Assembly (NCBI RefSeq): GCF_036226685.1
Contig: NZ_CP109009.1
Span: 7,963,501-8,027,500 of the forward strand
Source of the DNA: Streptomyces sp. NBC_00690
Lineage (GTDB): Bacteria; Actinomycetota; Actinomycetes; Streptomycetales; Streptomycetaceae
Direction of reading: 5' to 3'
DNA length: 64,000 bases
The position numbers and the translations under genes are program-made. This document shows positions 55,158 through 63,434 of the stretch, one piece after another. The notes under the pieces are model-generated. The model was not told where the DNA came from, did not search any database, and saw only the letters and a program-made list of their open reading frames with translations. Every line of letters starts with the position of its first letter. Positions within the stretch are counted from its first letter, which is position 1.

Positions 55158-55853
55158 ATGACCGAACAACAGCGGGCGCCGGCCTCCGGCACTCCCACCC
55201 CCACCGTCATCCCCTCCGACACCACGCGCCGCACCGCACTGTGGAGGCGCCGTCTCTTCGAAGCCGAGGCTGGCCTGACCCGGTTCCTGGTCGAGGCGCG
55301 AGCCGGTGTGCACATGCAGGAACTCCTCCTGGTCAAGCAGGCCATCTTCGAGTCGCTGCCGGACGGAGAGGAGGAGAACGACTGGAAGGCGGCGTTCTTC
55401 CGCGGGCAGGCACTGATGGAGAAGTTCGTCGTGGCGCACTTCGGCCTCGATGACCTCGCCGCCTGGGCCGAGTCCAACAGCACGATCTACGCGGCCGTCG
55501 ATCCGGGTCCCAAGCACGACGCCGCCGTCCCCCTGGAGCGGCTCAACGCCCAGGCCGACCTCTACGACTCCGACACCGAGTGGGTCGAGCACGGCGCCGA
55601 TCGCTCGGTCCTGCGCATACGGCACTGCGCCATCTGGGACTACCGGGAACTCGCCCGCGACCGCGGAGTCACCATCACCCTCCGATCCCCTTGCGAGTAC
55701 TGCGTCCCCGCCACCACCGGAATGATCACCAACAAGGGTCTCAGCGCCACGCACGAGTTGACCGAGGACCAGAACGGCAAGGGATGCGTCTGGACCACCT
55801 CGCGCAATGTCTCCCGGCCCGCCGATGGCCACCGCGCCGTTTCCGAAGGATAG
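55158..55853 (+). CDS. Unknown protein, possible ATC-hydrolase-like
   Basis: This 231-residue soluble protein has GGAGAGG 9 bases before its ATG. Helical N-terminal half (LTRFLVEARAGVHMQELLLV) and a C-terminal beta-rich half with cysteines in IRHCAIWDYRELARDRG, PCEYCVPATTG and GKGCVWTTS. The general pattern recalls L-2-amino-thiazoline-4-carboxylic acid hydrolase-like proteins, a family widespread in natural-product clusters, but this is a weak resemblance. It ends 5 bases before the DAHP-synthase-like gene and must act in the same pathway. Confidence 0.7.
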   Translation: MTEQQRAPASGTPTPTVIPSDTTRRTALWRRRLFEAEAGLTRFLVEARAGVHMQELLLVKQAIFESLPDGEEENDWKAAFFRGQALMEKFVVAHFGLDDLAAWAESNSTIYAAVDPGPKHDAAVPLERLNAQADLYDSDTEWVEHGADRSVLRIRHCAIWDYRELARDRGVTITLRSPCEYCVPATTGMITNKGLSATHELTEDQNGKGCVWTTSRNVSRPADGHRAVSEG

Positions 55854-55858
55854 CCACC

Positions 55859-57061
55859 ATGACCGGACACACCGCACCGACCGGAGTCGACTCGAACGCG
55901 CTGGCGGAGGAGGACCGGGACCGCTTCAGCGGACTTCCCGCCCGCCAGCAGCCCGACTGGCCCGACCGTGAAGTGCTGCGCAAAACCCTGGACGCGCTTC
56001 CACCGCAGGATCTCGTGAGCCGGGCGTCGGTGGCCGAACTGAGGCGCGAACTGGCGAACCTCGACGCCGGTGGTGGACTGATCCTGCAACTCGGCGACTG
56101 CGTCGAGAACATCGAGACCGATGTGAACGCGAGCACCCGCAACATGATCGCGTTCCTGACACACTTCCGGTCACACCTGCGCACCCGTACCGGCCGGCAC
56201 GTCGTCGGCGTCGGGCGGCTCGCGGGCCAGTACGCCAAGCCGCGCTCGGCGGACCACGAGATCGTCAACGGGGTGAGCCTGCCCAGCTTCCGCGGTCCCA
56301 TCGTCAACTCGCACCAGCCGACTCCGCAGGCGCGCCGGCCGTCACCGGACCGTGTCGCGCTGGCCCACGCCGCCGCGCAGACGTCCTACGCCGCGATAGC
56401 CGACTACCACCGCGCCACCGCGAACCTCGACCCGATCTGGACGAGCCACGAGATGCTCCTCCTCGACTACGAACTCCGGTATCTGCGCCGGAGCGAGGGC
56501 GACGGTCACCATCTCGCGACCGCCCACTGGCCGTGGATCGGAGCGCGCACCCGGCAACTCGACGGGGCGCACATCGCCGTCGCGGCCACCCTCTCGAACC
56601 CGGTCAGCGTGAAGATCGGGCCGGACACCGCCCCGGAGGAGGCGGCGGAGTTGGCAGCCGTCCTCAACCCGCGCGACGAACCCGGCAAGCTCACCTTCAT
56701 CGCCCGGCTGGGCCACCGCAACACGGACCGGCTGGGGCCCATCGTGCGGAGTGTGCACCGACGGGTCGAGCACGTGCACTGGATCAGCGACCCGATGCAC
56801 GGCAACACCGTCCAGGGCGTCCACGGCTTCAAGACCCGGCACGTCGAGCACATCATCACCGAGCTGACACAGTTTCAGGAGATCGTCGTTGCCCATGGTC
56901 GGCGTCCCGCCGGGCTGCATCTGGAGGCGACGCCCGAGGACGTGCACGAGTGCACCGAGAACTCCCACGAGCCTCAGGACCCGGCCCGCTACCGGACGCT
57001 GCTGGACCCCCGTCTGAACCCCGAGCAGACAGCGCGCGTCCTGAGCCACTGGTCCGTGTGA
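55859..57061 (+). CDS. Divergent class II DAHP synthase-like enzyme
   Basis: This 400-residue homologue of plant/mycobacterial 3-deoxy-D-arabino-heptulosonate 7-phosphate synthase has all four metal ligands: Cys81 (LGDC), His314 (DPMHGNT), Glu356 (HLEATPEDVHEC) and Asp383 (DPRLN). The phosphate-binding Arg (RLAGQYAKPRS), Lys252 (VKIGP) and Arg283 are also present. Differences from housekeeping enzymes: GERTRQ is GARTRQ (Ala229), GGDC is LGDC, and the ~60-residue regulatory insertions are missing, as in the pathway-specific PhzC type. It probably feeds the shikimate route free of feedback, or condenses a different acceptor. Confidence 0.85.
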   Translation: MTGHTAPTGVDSNALAEEDRDRFSGLPARQQPDWPDREVLRKTLDALPPQDLVSRASVAELRRELANLDAGGGLILQLGDCVENIETDVNASTRNMIAFLTHFRSHLRTRTGRHVVGVGRLAGQYAKPRSADHEIVNGVSLPSFRGPIVNSHQPTPQARRPSPDRVALAHAAAQTSYAAIADYHRATANLDPIWTSHEMLLLDYELRYLRRSEGDGHHLATAHWPWIGARTRQLDGAHIAVAATLSNPVSVKIGPDTAPEEAAELAAVLNPRDEPGKLTFIARLGHRNTDRLGPIVRSVHRRVEHVHWISDPMHGNTVQGVHGFKTRHVEHIITELTQFQEIVVAHGRRPAGLHLEATPEDVHECTENSHEPQDPARYRTLLDPRLNPEQTARVLSHWSV

Positions 57062-57092
57062 TCCGACGCAAGCCCCTCGATGTGGAGCACTG

Positions 57093-58223
57093 ATGACACG
57101 TTCACTCCTCGAACTCGAAGAACTTGAAGAACGCGCAGACCTCGACGCACTGGCAGACCTCGACGAACCCGCAGTCACCGCGCCCATCGACCCGGACGAG
57201 TATCTGCAGGCCGCCCTGCGCTGGCACTTCTCGGAAGACACCGGGTCCCGGCTGTGGCTGGAGCTCGCGGGCAAGCTGGACTTCGATCCCCTCTCCGACA
57301 TCCGTTCCTACGACGACCTCGCCCGGTTCCCCGATATCGCCGAGCACCTGAGGGACAGACCGGTCGAGGACCTCATACCGAGGGGACTGGCCCATGAACC
57401 GCCCCCGTCGGTATTCGAGACCGGTGGGACGACCGGCGCGCCCAAACGCCTCCTCTACACCGATCGCTGGATCAAACGGGCCCTCCGCTGGAAGACGGCC
57501 GAGCTACGGGCGGCCGGGTTCCCCGCCGGTGCACCGTGGCTGGTGGCGATGCCCTCGGGACCGCACGCCTTCGGGCACACCACCCGTCTCCAGGCCAAGG
57601 CCCTGGGCTCCGTCCTCCACACCGTCGACATCGACCCGCGCTGGGTGAAGAGGCAGATCCTGTCGGGCGGCAGCCCCGACGCTTACCTCACCCATCTGAC
57701 CGACCAACTCGGTCACATCATCCGCACCCAGAACATCGCGGCCATCACCATCACCCCGCCGATCTTCTCCGAACTGCTGCTGGACGACGAGCTGACCGAA
57801 CGGCTCCGGCACCGTCTCACCTACCTGGCCTTCGCCGGCGCACACCTCGACGACGACACGCGCGACGTCATCGCCGAGATCTTCCCCGACACCGTCATCC
57901 AGAACCTCTACGGCAGCACCATGGTCCTGACCACGGCCCGGGTGCGCCCCGGCACCGATGCCTCGGCCACCGTCTACGACGGCTACTCGCCCTTCGTCGT
58001 CTTCACCGTCGTCGACCCCGAGACCCGCAGGCCCGTTGCGTACGGCGAACGGGGACAGGTACGCATGACCCACATCAGCAGCGGGGTGTTCATCCCCAAC
58101 AATGTCGAGCGGGACTCGGTCATCCGCCTGCCCGCTCCCGAAGGGGCCGTCGGCGACTCCTTGGGCTCGCCCCGGCCGCTCGCCGCGTTCGACGGGGAGC
58201 CGGTCATCGAGGGGGTGTACTGA
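57093..58223 (+). CDS. AMP-forming aryl acid ligase (EhpF-like)
   Basis: This 376-residue member of the adenylate-forming superfamily, short form without the mobile C-terminal domain, has P-loop FETGGTTGAPKRLLYTD (residues 108-124), the core motif YGSTMVLTTARV and a PFVVFTVVDPETRRPVAYGE RGQVR region (in parts). The closest pattern is EhpF of griseoluteic acid biosynthesis and the GriC/GriD partner of grixazone biosynthesis, which activate an aromatic carboxylate for reduction. It overlaps the reductase gene (TGATG), so the two form one aryl-carboxylate reductase module. Confidence 0.82.
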   Translation: MTRSLLELEELEERADLDALADLDEPAVTAPIDPDEYLQAALRWHFSEDTGSRLWLELAGKLDFDPLSDIRSYDDLARFPDIAEHLRDRPVEDLIPRGLAHEPPPSVFETGGTTGAPKRLLYTDRWIKRALRWKTAELRAAGFPAGAPWLVAMPSGPHAFGHTTRLQAKALGSVLHTVDIDPRWVKRQILSGGSPDAYLTHLTDQLGHIIRTQNIAAITITPPIFSELLLDDELTERLRHRLTYLAFAGAHLDDDTRDVIAEIFPDTVIQNLYGSTMVLTTARVRPGTDASATVYDGYSPFVVFTVVDPETRRPVAYGERGQVRMTHISSGVFIPNNVERDSVIRLPAPEGAVGDSLGSPRPLAAFDGEPVIEGVY

Positions 58224-59623
58224 TGACACAGACCCCTCTTGGCATCGCCGAAGACGACGAACTCCTGTCGCTGCCGCTGCTGACCCACCGCGGCGAACAC
58301 ACCACCCGGGCACGCGAGATCCTGTACGGAGTCGACGGGCGCCCGCTCGCCTCCCTCTCGCTCGCACCCGACCTGCTCATCTCACAGACCCTTCAAGCCC
58401 AGGCACGGGCCGAACCGCTGCCCACCGAGGAGCGGGCGGAGCGGCTGGCGGAGGCATCGCGGCGCTTCCTGGACGACGAGCTGGGCGGGCTCTCCTTCGA
58501 AGAACACCTCGGGTACGTCAACCGGGCTTCCGGGCACAATGCGCGGCTCACCGAGGAGCTCAGCCGGGCCGTCGCGGCGGCCATCGCCCAGGCACCGGCA
58601 CGGGCCGACCGGGCCCGGCCGAACGGCTCGGTCCGCTCCTGGCAGGAGGCCGCCGACGGAGCCGGAAGCGGAGTCTGGACACGGCGCGGCGAGACCGTCG
58701 CGGCCGTGCTCTCGGGCAACGCGCCCACCATCCAGAACGGCTGGCTCCAGGCCCTCGCCCTCGGGTACCGCGTCGCTGTGCGGCCCTCCCGCCGCGAACC
58801 GTTCACCGCCCGCCGGGTGATCCTGGCGCTGCGAGCGGCAGGCTTCCCCGACAGCAGTGCCGTATATCTGCCCACGACGCACGGGGGAGTGCCGACCCTG
58901 CTGCGCCGCGCCGATCTCGGGTTCGTCTACGGCGGGGCCGATGTCGCGGCCCGGTACGGCTCCACTTCGACGATCAAGGTCGGTGGCCCGGGCCGGTCCA
59001 AGACCCTGGTGACCCGGGAGCACCTCACGCCCGCCGTCCTCGACGCCGTCGCGGACTCGGTCGCTGCGCTGTCCGGCGCGGCGTGCGTGAACACGACGGC
59101 CGTACTCGTCGAGGGCGACCATCGAAGGTTCGCCCGCGAACTCGCCGATGTGCTCCGCGGTCGGGCCGGCGAGCGGCAGACCACCGGGCAGCACCTCGGA
59201 CCCCGGGTGACCAGGGAGTCGGCGGACGAACTGCTCGGCCAGCTGGAGCGGAGCGCGTCCCACGCCCTCGCCGAGATACCGCTCAAGGAGGTGGCGACTC
59301 CACATCCGGATGGCGGTGTGGTGCTCGGCCCTGCGGTCTTCGCGGTCGATGACCCCCGGGACCGGCTCCTCGGCACCGAACTGCCCTTCCCCTGTGTCTT
59401 CGTCGCGCCCTGGACGGCGGCGGACGGGGTCGGTCCGCTGCGCAACTCCCTGGTGGTCAATGCGATCACCGGGGACGCGGAACTGGTCGGCGCGCTGCTG
59501 CGGGCGCCGAGTGTGGGGAACGTCCACGTCAACGTGCCCACCGTGCACAGCGACGGGAACCTTCCGCACGAGGACTACATCGGCGACTTCCTGATGCGGA
59601 ACAAGGCGGTCGTGTCCGTCTGA
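58223..59623 (+). CDS. LuxC-like acyl/aryl reductase
   Basis: This 466-residue aldehyde-dehydrogenase-fold enzyme of the LuxC/EhpG type has VLSGNAPTIQNGWLQALALG (nucleotide-binding region), VYGGADVAARYGSTSTIKVGG (split: VYGGADVAARYG, STSTIKVGG) and nucleophile Cys288 in LSGAACVNTTAVLVEGD. It would take the acyl adenylate or thioester made by the preceding ligase and reduce it with NAD(P)H to an aldehyde. It is the last gene of the rightward cluster, followed by a perfect 13-bp hairpin. Confidence 0.85.
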   Translation: MTQTPLGIAEDDELLSLPLLTHRGEHTTRAREILYGVDGRPLASLSLAPDLLISQTLQAQARAEPLPTEERAERLAEASRRFLDDELGGLSFEEHLGYVNRASGHNARLTEELSRAVAAAIAQAPARADRARPNGSVRSWQEAADGAGSGVWTRRGETVAAVLSGNAPTIQNGWLQALALGYRVAVRPSRREPFTARRVILALRAAGFPDSSAVYLPTTHGGVPTLLRRADLGFVYGGADVAARYGSTSTIKVGGPGRSKTLVTREHLTPAVLDAVADSVAALSGAACVNTTAVLVEGDHRRFARELADVLRGRAGERQTTGQHLGPRVTRESADELLGQLERSASHALAEIPLKEVATPHPDGGVVLGPAVFAVDDPRDRLLGTELPFPCVFVAPWTAADGVGPLRNSLVVNAITGDAELVGALLRAPSVGNVHVNVPTVHSDGNLPHEDYIGDFLMRNKAVVSV

Positions 59624-59670
59624 CGGTGAGGGCTCGGCCTCCGTCGGGTGGCTGCGGCACCGGACGCGTC

Positions 59671-59701
59671 CTCGCCCCACCGCAACGCGCGGTGGGGCGA
59701 G
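59671..59701. terminator. Bidirectional terminator between the two operons
   Basis: CTCGCCCCACCGC (59671-59683) pairs perfectly with GCGGTGGGGCGAG (59689-59701), 13 bp with an AACGC loop. It separates the convergent LuxC-like and SsuD-like genes. Confidence 0.75.
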
Positions 59702-59833
59702 AACGGCCAACGGGTGTCTGCCGGCGGAGCCCGGAGCACAGCGTCAGGTGGCGTGGGGCGGAGCAGTGCCGCGACATGGTCCCGGGTCGACTCGTCGGTG
59801 GTGCCCGCACCCGGTTCCGGCCGGGTCGGCTCC

Positions 59834-60916
59834 CTACGCCCGCTGCTTCCGCTGGGCGCCCAGTGCCGGAAGAACCGTTTCCGCTACCCGGTACGCCTCC
59901 TCCAGCAGCGGGTTGCCCGACAGGATGAAGGTGTCGACGCCGAGGGACTCGTACTCCGCGAGTCGCTCCACCACCTGAGCGGTGGAGCCCACGACCGCCG
60001 TACCGGGCCCCGGTCGGAACAGACTCATGCCCGGCCAGATGTTGCGGTGCTCCTCCAGATCGCGGGCTCTGGCGGGGATCCGGCCGCCGTGCCGGAACTG
60101 CCGCTGCCAGCCGACGCCGTCCTCCGTCGCCTTCACCCCGAGTTGGCGGGCGTAGGTGGCCTCGCTGGTGACGTCCAGCAGACGGTCGGCCGCAGCCCAC
60201 GCCGCGTCCTCGGTGTCCCGGACGATCAGATGGACCCGCAGTCCGATGCGCAGTTCCCGCCCGTACGCGGCGGCCCGTGCGCGTACCCGGTCGAGCTTTT
60301 CTTTCAACAGGTGCGGCGGCTCGGCCCAGGTGAGGTAGACGTCCACGTGTTCGGCGGCCATCTCGATTCCGGCGGGGGAGGACCCGCCGAACCACAAGGG
60401 GATGTGTGGTTCCTGGACGGGGGTGAGTTCGCGCAGCCCCGCGCCCGCGTCCCGCAGATCGTAGTAGCGGCCCTGGTGGTCGAACACCTCACCCGCGGTC
60501 AGTCGTTTCACGATCGACCAGTACTCGGCGCTGAGCGCGTACCGTTCATCGTGCTCGACGTGCAGGCCGTACTCCCGTAGGGAAGTGGTGGAGCCGTTGA
60601 CGACGTTGAACCGTAGCCGCCCGCCGAACAGGGTGTCGAACGTCAGCGCCATCTTGGCGAGCAGGGTCGGTGCGATCAGTCCGGGATGGACGGCCAACAG
60701 TGGCTTGAATCCGGGCCCTGTCGACGCGGCGAGGGCGCTGCCCAGCGTCCAGACGTCGTGCAGGTCGGTGGCGAGCAGCGCACCGCTGTACCCGAGGCGC
60801 TCCACGGTACCCGCGAGTTGTTGGAGGTAGCCCAGGTCCACGGGGCGACGGCCCTCGGGTTCCCAGGGGTAGGAGCCTTCGCGGGGGATGATGTACCAGA
60901 GGAATTCGGAGGCCAT
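59834..60916 (-). CDS. LLM monooxygenase, alkanesulfonate type (SsuD-like)
   Basis: This 360-residue enzyme matches FMNH2-dependent alkanesulfonate monooxygenases in length and sequence: EFLWYIIPREGSYPWEPEG, GYSGALLATDLHDVWTLGSA, FDTLFGGRLRFNVVNGSTTS and the loop HVDVYLTWAEPPHLLKEKL. Such enzymes release sulfite and an aldehyde from a sulfonate. It starts 3 bases after the upstream binding-protein gene and ends the leftward operon. The exact sulfonate is unknown. Confidence 0.88.
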   Translation of the reverse strand: MASEFLWYIIPREGSYPWEPEGRRPVDLGYLQQLAGTVERLGYSGALLATDLHDVWTLGSALAASTGPGFKPLLAVHPGLIAPTLLAKMALTFDTLFGGRLRFNVVNGSTTSLREYGLHVEHDERYALSAEYWSIVKRLTAGEVFDHQGRYYDLRDAGAGLRELTPVQEPHIPLWFGGSSPAGIEMAAEHVDVYLTWAEPPHLLKEKLDRVRARAAAYGRELRIGLRVHLIVRDTEDAAWAAADRLLDVTSEATYARQLGVKATEDGVGWQRQFRHGGRIPARARDLEEHRNIWPGMSLFRPGPGTAVVGSTAQVVERLAEYESLGVDTFILSGNPLLEEAYRVAETVLPALGAQRKQRA

Positions 60917-60919
60917 CGC

Positions 60920-61786
60920 TCAGCCCGCCGCATGCGCGACGGCGTGTGCGGTGGTGACCGCGCGGGGCAGGAATTTCGCGCGGTGCAGGATGTCCGCGGC
61001 CTCCTGCTGTTCCGCGAGGAACGTCTCCGTGACCGGTTCGATGTGCCAGGGCAGGGCGGCGAGGGCCGTCTCCCAGTCGTCGGTGGTGCCTCCGAGTTCG
61101 TCGGCGGCTATCCGGGCGGCCTCCTGGGGGTGTGCGGCGGCCCAGTCGTCGGCCTGTTGGAGCGAGGTGACCAGGGCGGCGACGATCTCGGGGCGCCGCT
61201 CGGCGAAGTCGCGGCGGGCGAAGAACACGGAGCGGTCGGCGATGACGTCGCCGGAGCGCAGGAGGACTCGGGCGGAACCACTGCGCACCGCGGCGGCGAG
61301 GTCGGCGCCCTGGGTGATCCAGCCGGTGATCGTGCCCTCTGCGAGGAGTCGTGCGCTGTCCTGTCCGGCCGCGGTGGGTGTGACGTCCGTACCGTAGGAG
61401 AGTCCCGCGGAGTGGAGTGCCTTGGCGAGCAGATGGGTCTGCCACGACCCGATGGAGAGATGGACGGTGCCGCCCTTGAGCCCGGTGATGTCATGGACCG
61501 GTCCGTCCGCGGCGACGAGCAGGGCGCCGTGGTCGGGGCGGGGTGCGGAGACGGCGGTGTACACGATGTCGTGGCCGTCGGCCTGTGCGGTGATGGGCGG
61601 GGTGGAGCCGGTGCCGCCGAAGTCGAACGTCCCCTCGCTCAGCAGGGCGCCGGTGGTGATCCCGTTGGTGTAGTGGTGGAAGGCGACCGTCTCACCGAAG
61701 GGTGCGAGCGCCCGCTGCGCGTGGTCGAGTCGCGAGAGATAGGTCAGGGTCGGGTTGTTGGCGTGGACGCCGATGGTGATGGTCAT
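60920..61786 (-). CDS. SsuA-like solute-binding protein lacking a signal
   Basis: This 288-residue NMT1/SsuA-type protein contains GVHANNPTLTYLSRLDHAQR, FDFGGTGSTPPITAQADGHD and GWITQGADLAAAVRSGSARV. It begins directly at the mature fold: MTITIGVHANN, with neither signal peptide nor lipobox, and its ATG is fixed by overlap with the ATPase stop (ATGA). A second SsuA-like gene with the expected position lies upstream (63431 onward). This one may be a cytoplasmic ligand-binding protein, or it may bind a nascent thiazole or sulfonate; it is an odd paralogue. Confidence 0.8.
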   Translation of the reverse strand: MTITIGVHANNPTLTYLSRLDHAQRALAPFGETVAFHHYTNGITTGALLSEGTFDFGGTGSTPPITAQADGHDIVYTAVSAPRPDHGALLVAADGPVHDITGLKGGTVHLSIGSWQTHLLAKALHSAGLSYGTDVTPTAAGQDSARLLAEGTITGWITQGADLAAAVRSGSARVLLRSGDVIADRSVFFARRDFAERRPEIVAALVTSLQQADDWAAAHPQEAARIAADELGGTTDDWETALAALPWHIEPVTETFLAEQQEAADILHRAKFLPRAVTTAHAVAHAAG

Positions 61787-62607
61787 GACAGGGTCGCTCC
61801 AGTCGGTGCGGGTGCGGGTGCGGGTGTGGTTGCGGAGTTTGCGGGTGTCGCGGGTGTCGGGGACGGCGGGCCGTGGTGAATGGGCTGGTGCACACCGAGG
61901 TCGCCGAGCAGACGGCGGCGCAGGGCCGCGAAGGCAGGGTGCGCGGGGTCGCGGGGATGGTCGAGGCCGACCGTCTCGTCGGTGACGAGGCGTCCGTCGC
62001 GCAGCACCGCGACCCGGTCCGCGAGTCGGACGGCTTCGTCCACGTCATGGGTGACCAGGAGGACGGCGGGGCGGTAGCGGCGGCACAGGTCCCCCACGAG
62101 GTCCTGCATCCGTAGCCGGGTGAGTGCGTCGAGCGCGGCGAACGGCTCGTCCAGCAGGAGGAGTTCGGGGCGCCGCACCAGGGCGCGGGCGAGGGCGACG
62201 CGCTGTGCCTCGCCACCGGACAGGGTGCCTGGCCAGGCATCGGCGTGTGAGGCGAGGCCCACCTCACGCAGTGCCCGCAGCCCGGTCTCCCGGGTGGCGG
62301 CGCCGCGCGGCATGGCGACGACGGTATTGGCGAGGACTCTCTTCGAGGGGACGAGACGGGGTTCCTGGAACACGATCGTGCGGGCCTCGGGCACCAGGAC
62401 CTGGCCACCGTCGGAGCGGTCGAGTGCGCCGAGGATGCGGAGCAGAGTGGTCTTGCCGCTGCCACTGGCACCGAGCAGGGCGACGAACTCGCCCCGGGCG
62501 ATGGTGAGATGCAGTCCGTCGAGAACGGCCCGCTCCCCGAACACCCGACGCAGTCCGCGGACCTGAACGGCGGTGCCAGTGTCAGCGGCATCGGCGAAGT
62601 CGCTCAT
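61783..62607 (-). CDS. Sulfonate-type ABC importer ATPase (SsuB-like)
   Basis: This 274-residue ATPase has Walker A GASGSGKTT, signature LSGGEAQRVALARAL and Walker B LLLLDEPFAALD, followed by THDVDEAVRLADRVAVL. The start at 62607 overlaps the permease stop region in ATGA; the frame is open for 33 codons further. The C-terminus ends in a Pro-Ala-Thr tail (APAPAPTGATLS) encoded by a GGTGCG hexamer repeat near 61805-61830, a likely slippage product. Confidence 0.9.
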   Translation of the reverse strand: MSDFADAADTGTAVQVRGLRRVFGERAVLDGLHLTIARGEFVALLGASGSGKTTLLRILGALDRSDGGQVLVPEARTIVFQEPRLVPSKRVLANTVVAMPRGAATRETGLRALREVGLASHADAWPGTLSGGEAQRVALARALVRRPELLLLDEPFAALDALTRLRMQDLVGDLCRRYRPAVLLVTHDVDEAVRLADRVAVLRDGRLVTDETVGLDHPRDPAHPAFAALRRRLLGDLGVHQPIHHGPPSPTPATPANSATTPAPAPAPTGATLS

Positions 62608-63434
62608 CGGACCGCCCCCAGCGTGCGCCAGGGCATCAGGAACCGCTCCAGCAGTCGGACGATGCCGTCGGCGGTGAGCCCGAGCAGGGCGTACACGAGG
62701 ATGCACACGGCAAGGACGTCCGTTCGCGCGTACGCCTGGGCCTGGGCCATCAGATAGCCGATGCCCGCGGTGGCGTTGATCTCCTCGGCGGCGACCAGTG
62801 CGATCACGCTCAGGGTCATGGACAGCCGCAGTCCGGACAGCAACGACGGCAGCGCTGCGGGCAGGACGACCTCACGGACGAGCGCCAGCCGGCCCATCCC
62901 GAAGGAGCGCATCGCCTCCAGGAGCTTGCGGTCGGTGCCGCGCACTCCGCCCGCGGTGCTGACGTACATGGGGAACGTCGTCGCAAAGGCGATCAGCAGG
63001 ATCTTCGCCGTCTCGGTGATCCCGAACCAGACCATGAACAGTGGAACCAGGGCGAGGAAGGGGATCGTGCGCATCGCCTGGAGGGAGGAGTCGAGGAGTT
63101 CGTCCCCGGATCTACTGAAGCCGGTGACGACTCCGAGGACGACGCCGGCGACCAGTCCCAGCAGCAGTCCGATCCCGGAGCGGGTGAGGGAGGCGGCCAG
63201 GGCGTCGGGCAGTTCGCCGTTGCCCCACAGTTCACCCACCGCACGGAGGACATCGGGGGGTCCGGCGAGGATGTCGGGGGTGAGCAGTCCGGTGGCGGAC
63301 GAGGTCCACCAGGCGCCGATCAGCAGCAGTGGGCCCAGGGCCCGTACGGTGAGGGAGACGGCTCTCGGTCGATCGCGGGGCAGGTCGGGCCGTGGGGCGA
63401 CGAGCTTGTCGGCGGGCCGGGTCGCGGTGCTCAT
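62604..63434 (-). CDS. Sulfonate-type ABC importer permease (SsuC-like)
   Basis: This 276-residue permease has six hydrophobic segments and the SsuC/TauC motif SSLQAMRTIPFLALVPLFMV, the EAA-like loop LEAMRSFGMGRLALVREVVL, then NATAGIGYLMAQAQAYARTD. It overlaps both neighbours by four bases, so the start is secure. It transports an aliphatic sulfonate, nitrate/taurine-like or similar anion supplied by a SsuA-type protein. Confidence 0.9.
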   Translation of the reverse strand: MSTATRPADKLVAPRPDLPRDRPRAVSLTVRALGPLLLIGAWWTSSATGLLTPDILAGPPDVLRAVGELWGNGELPDALAASLTRSGIGLLLGLVAGVVLGVVTGFSRSGDELLDSSLQAMRTIPFLALVPLFMVWFGITETAKILLIAFATTFPMYVSTAGGVRGTDRKLLEAMRSFGMGRLALVREVVLPAALPSLLSGLRLSMTLSVIALVAAEEINATAGIGYLMAQAQAYARTDVLAVCILVYALLGLTADGIVRLLERFLMPWRTLGAVR

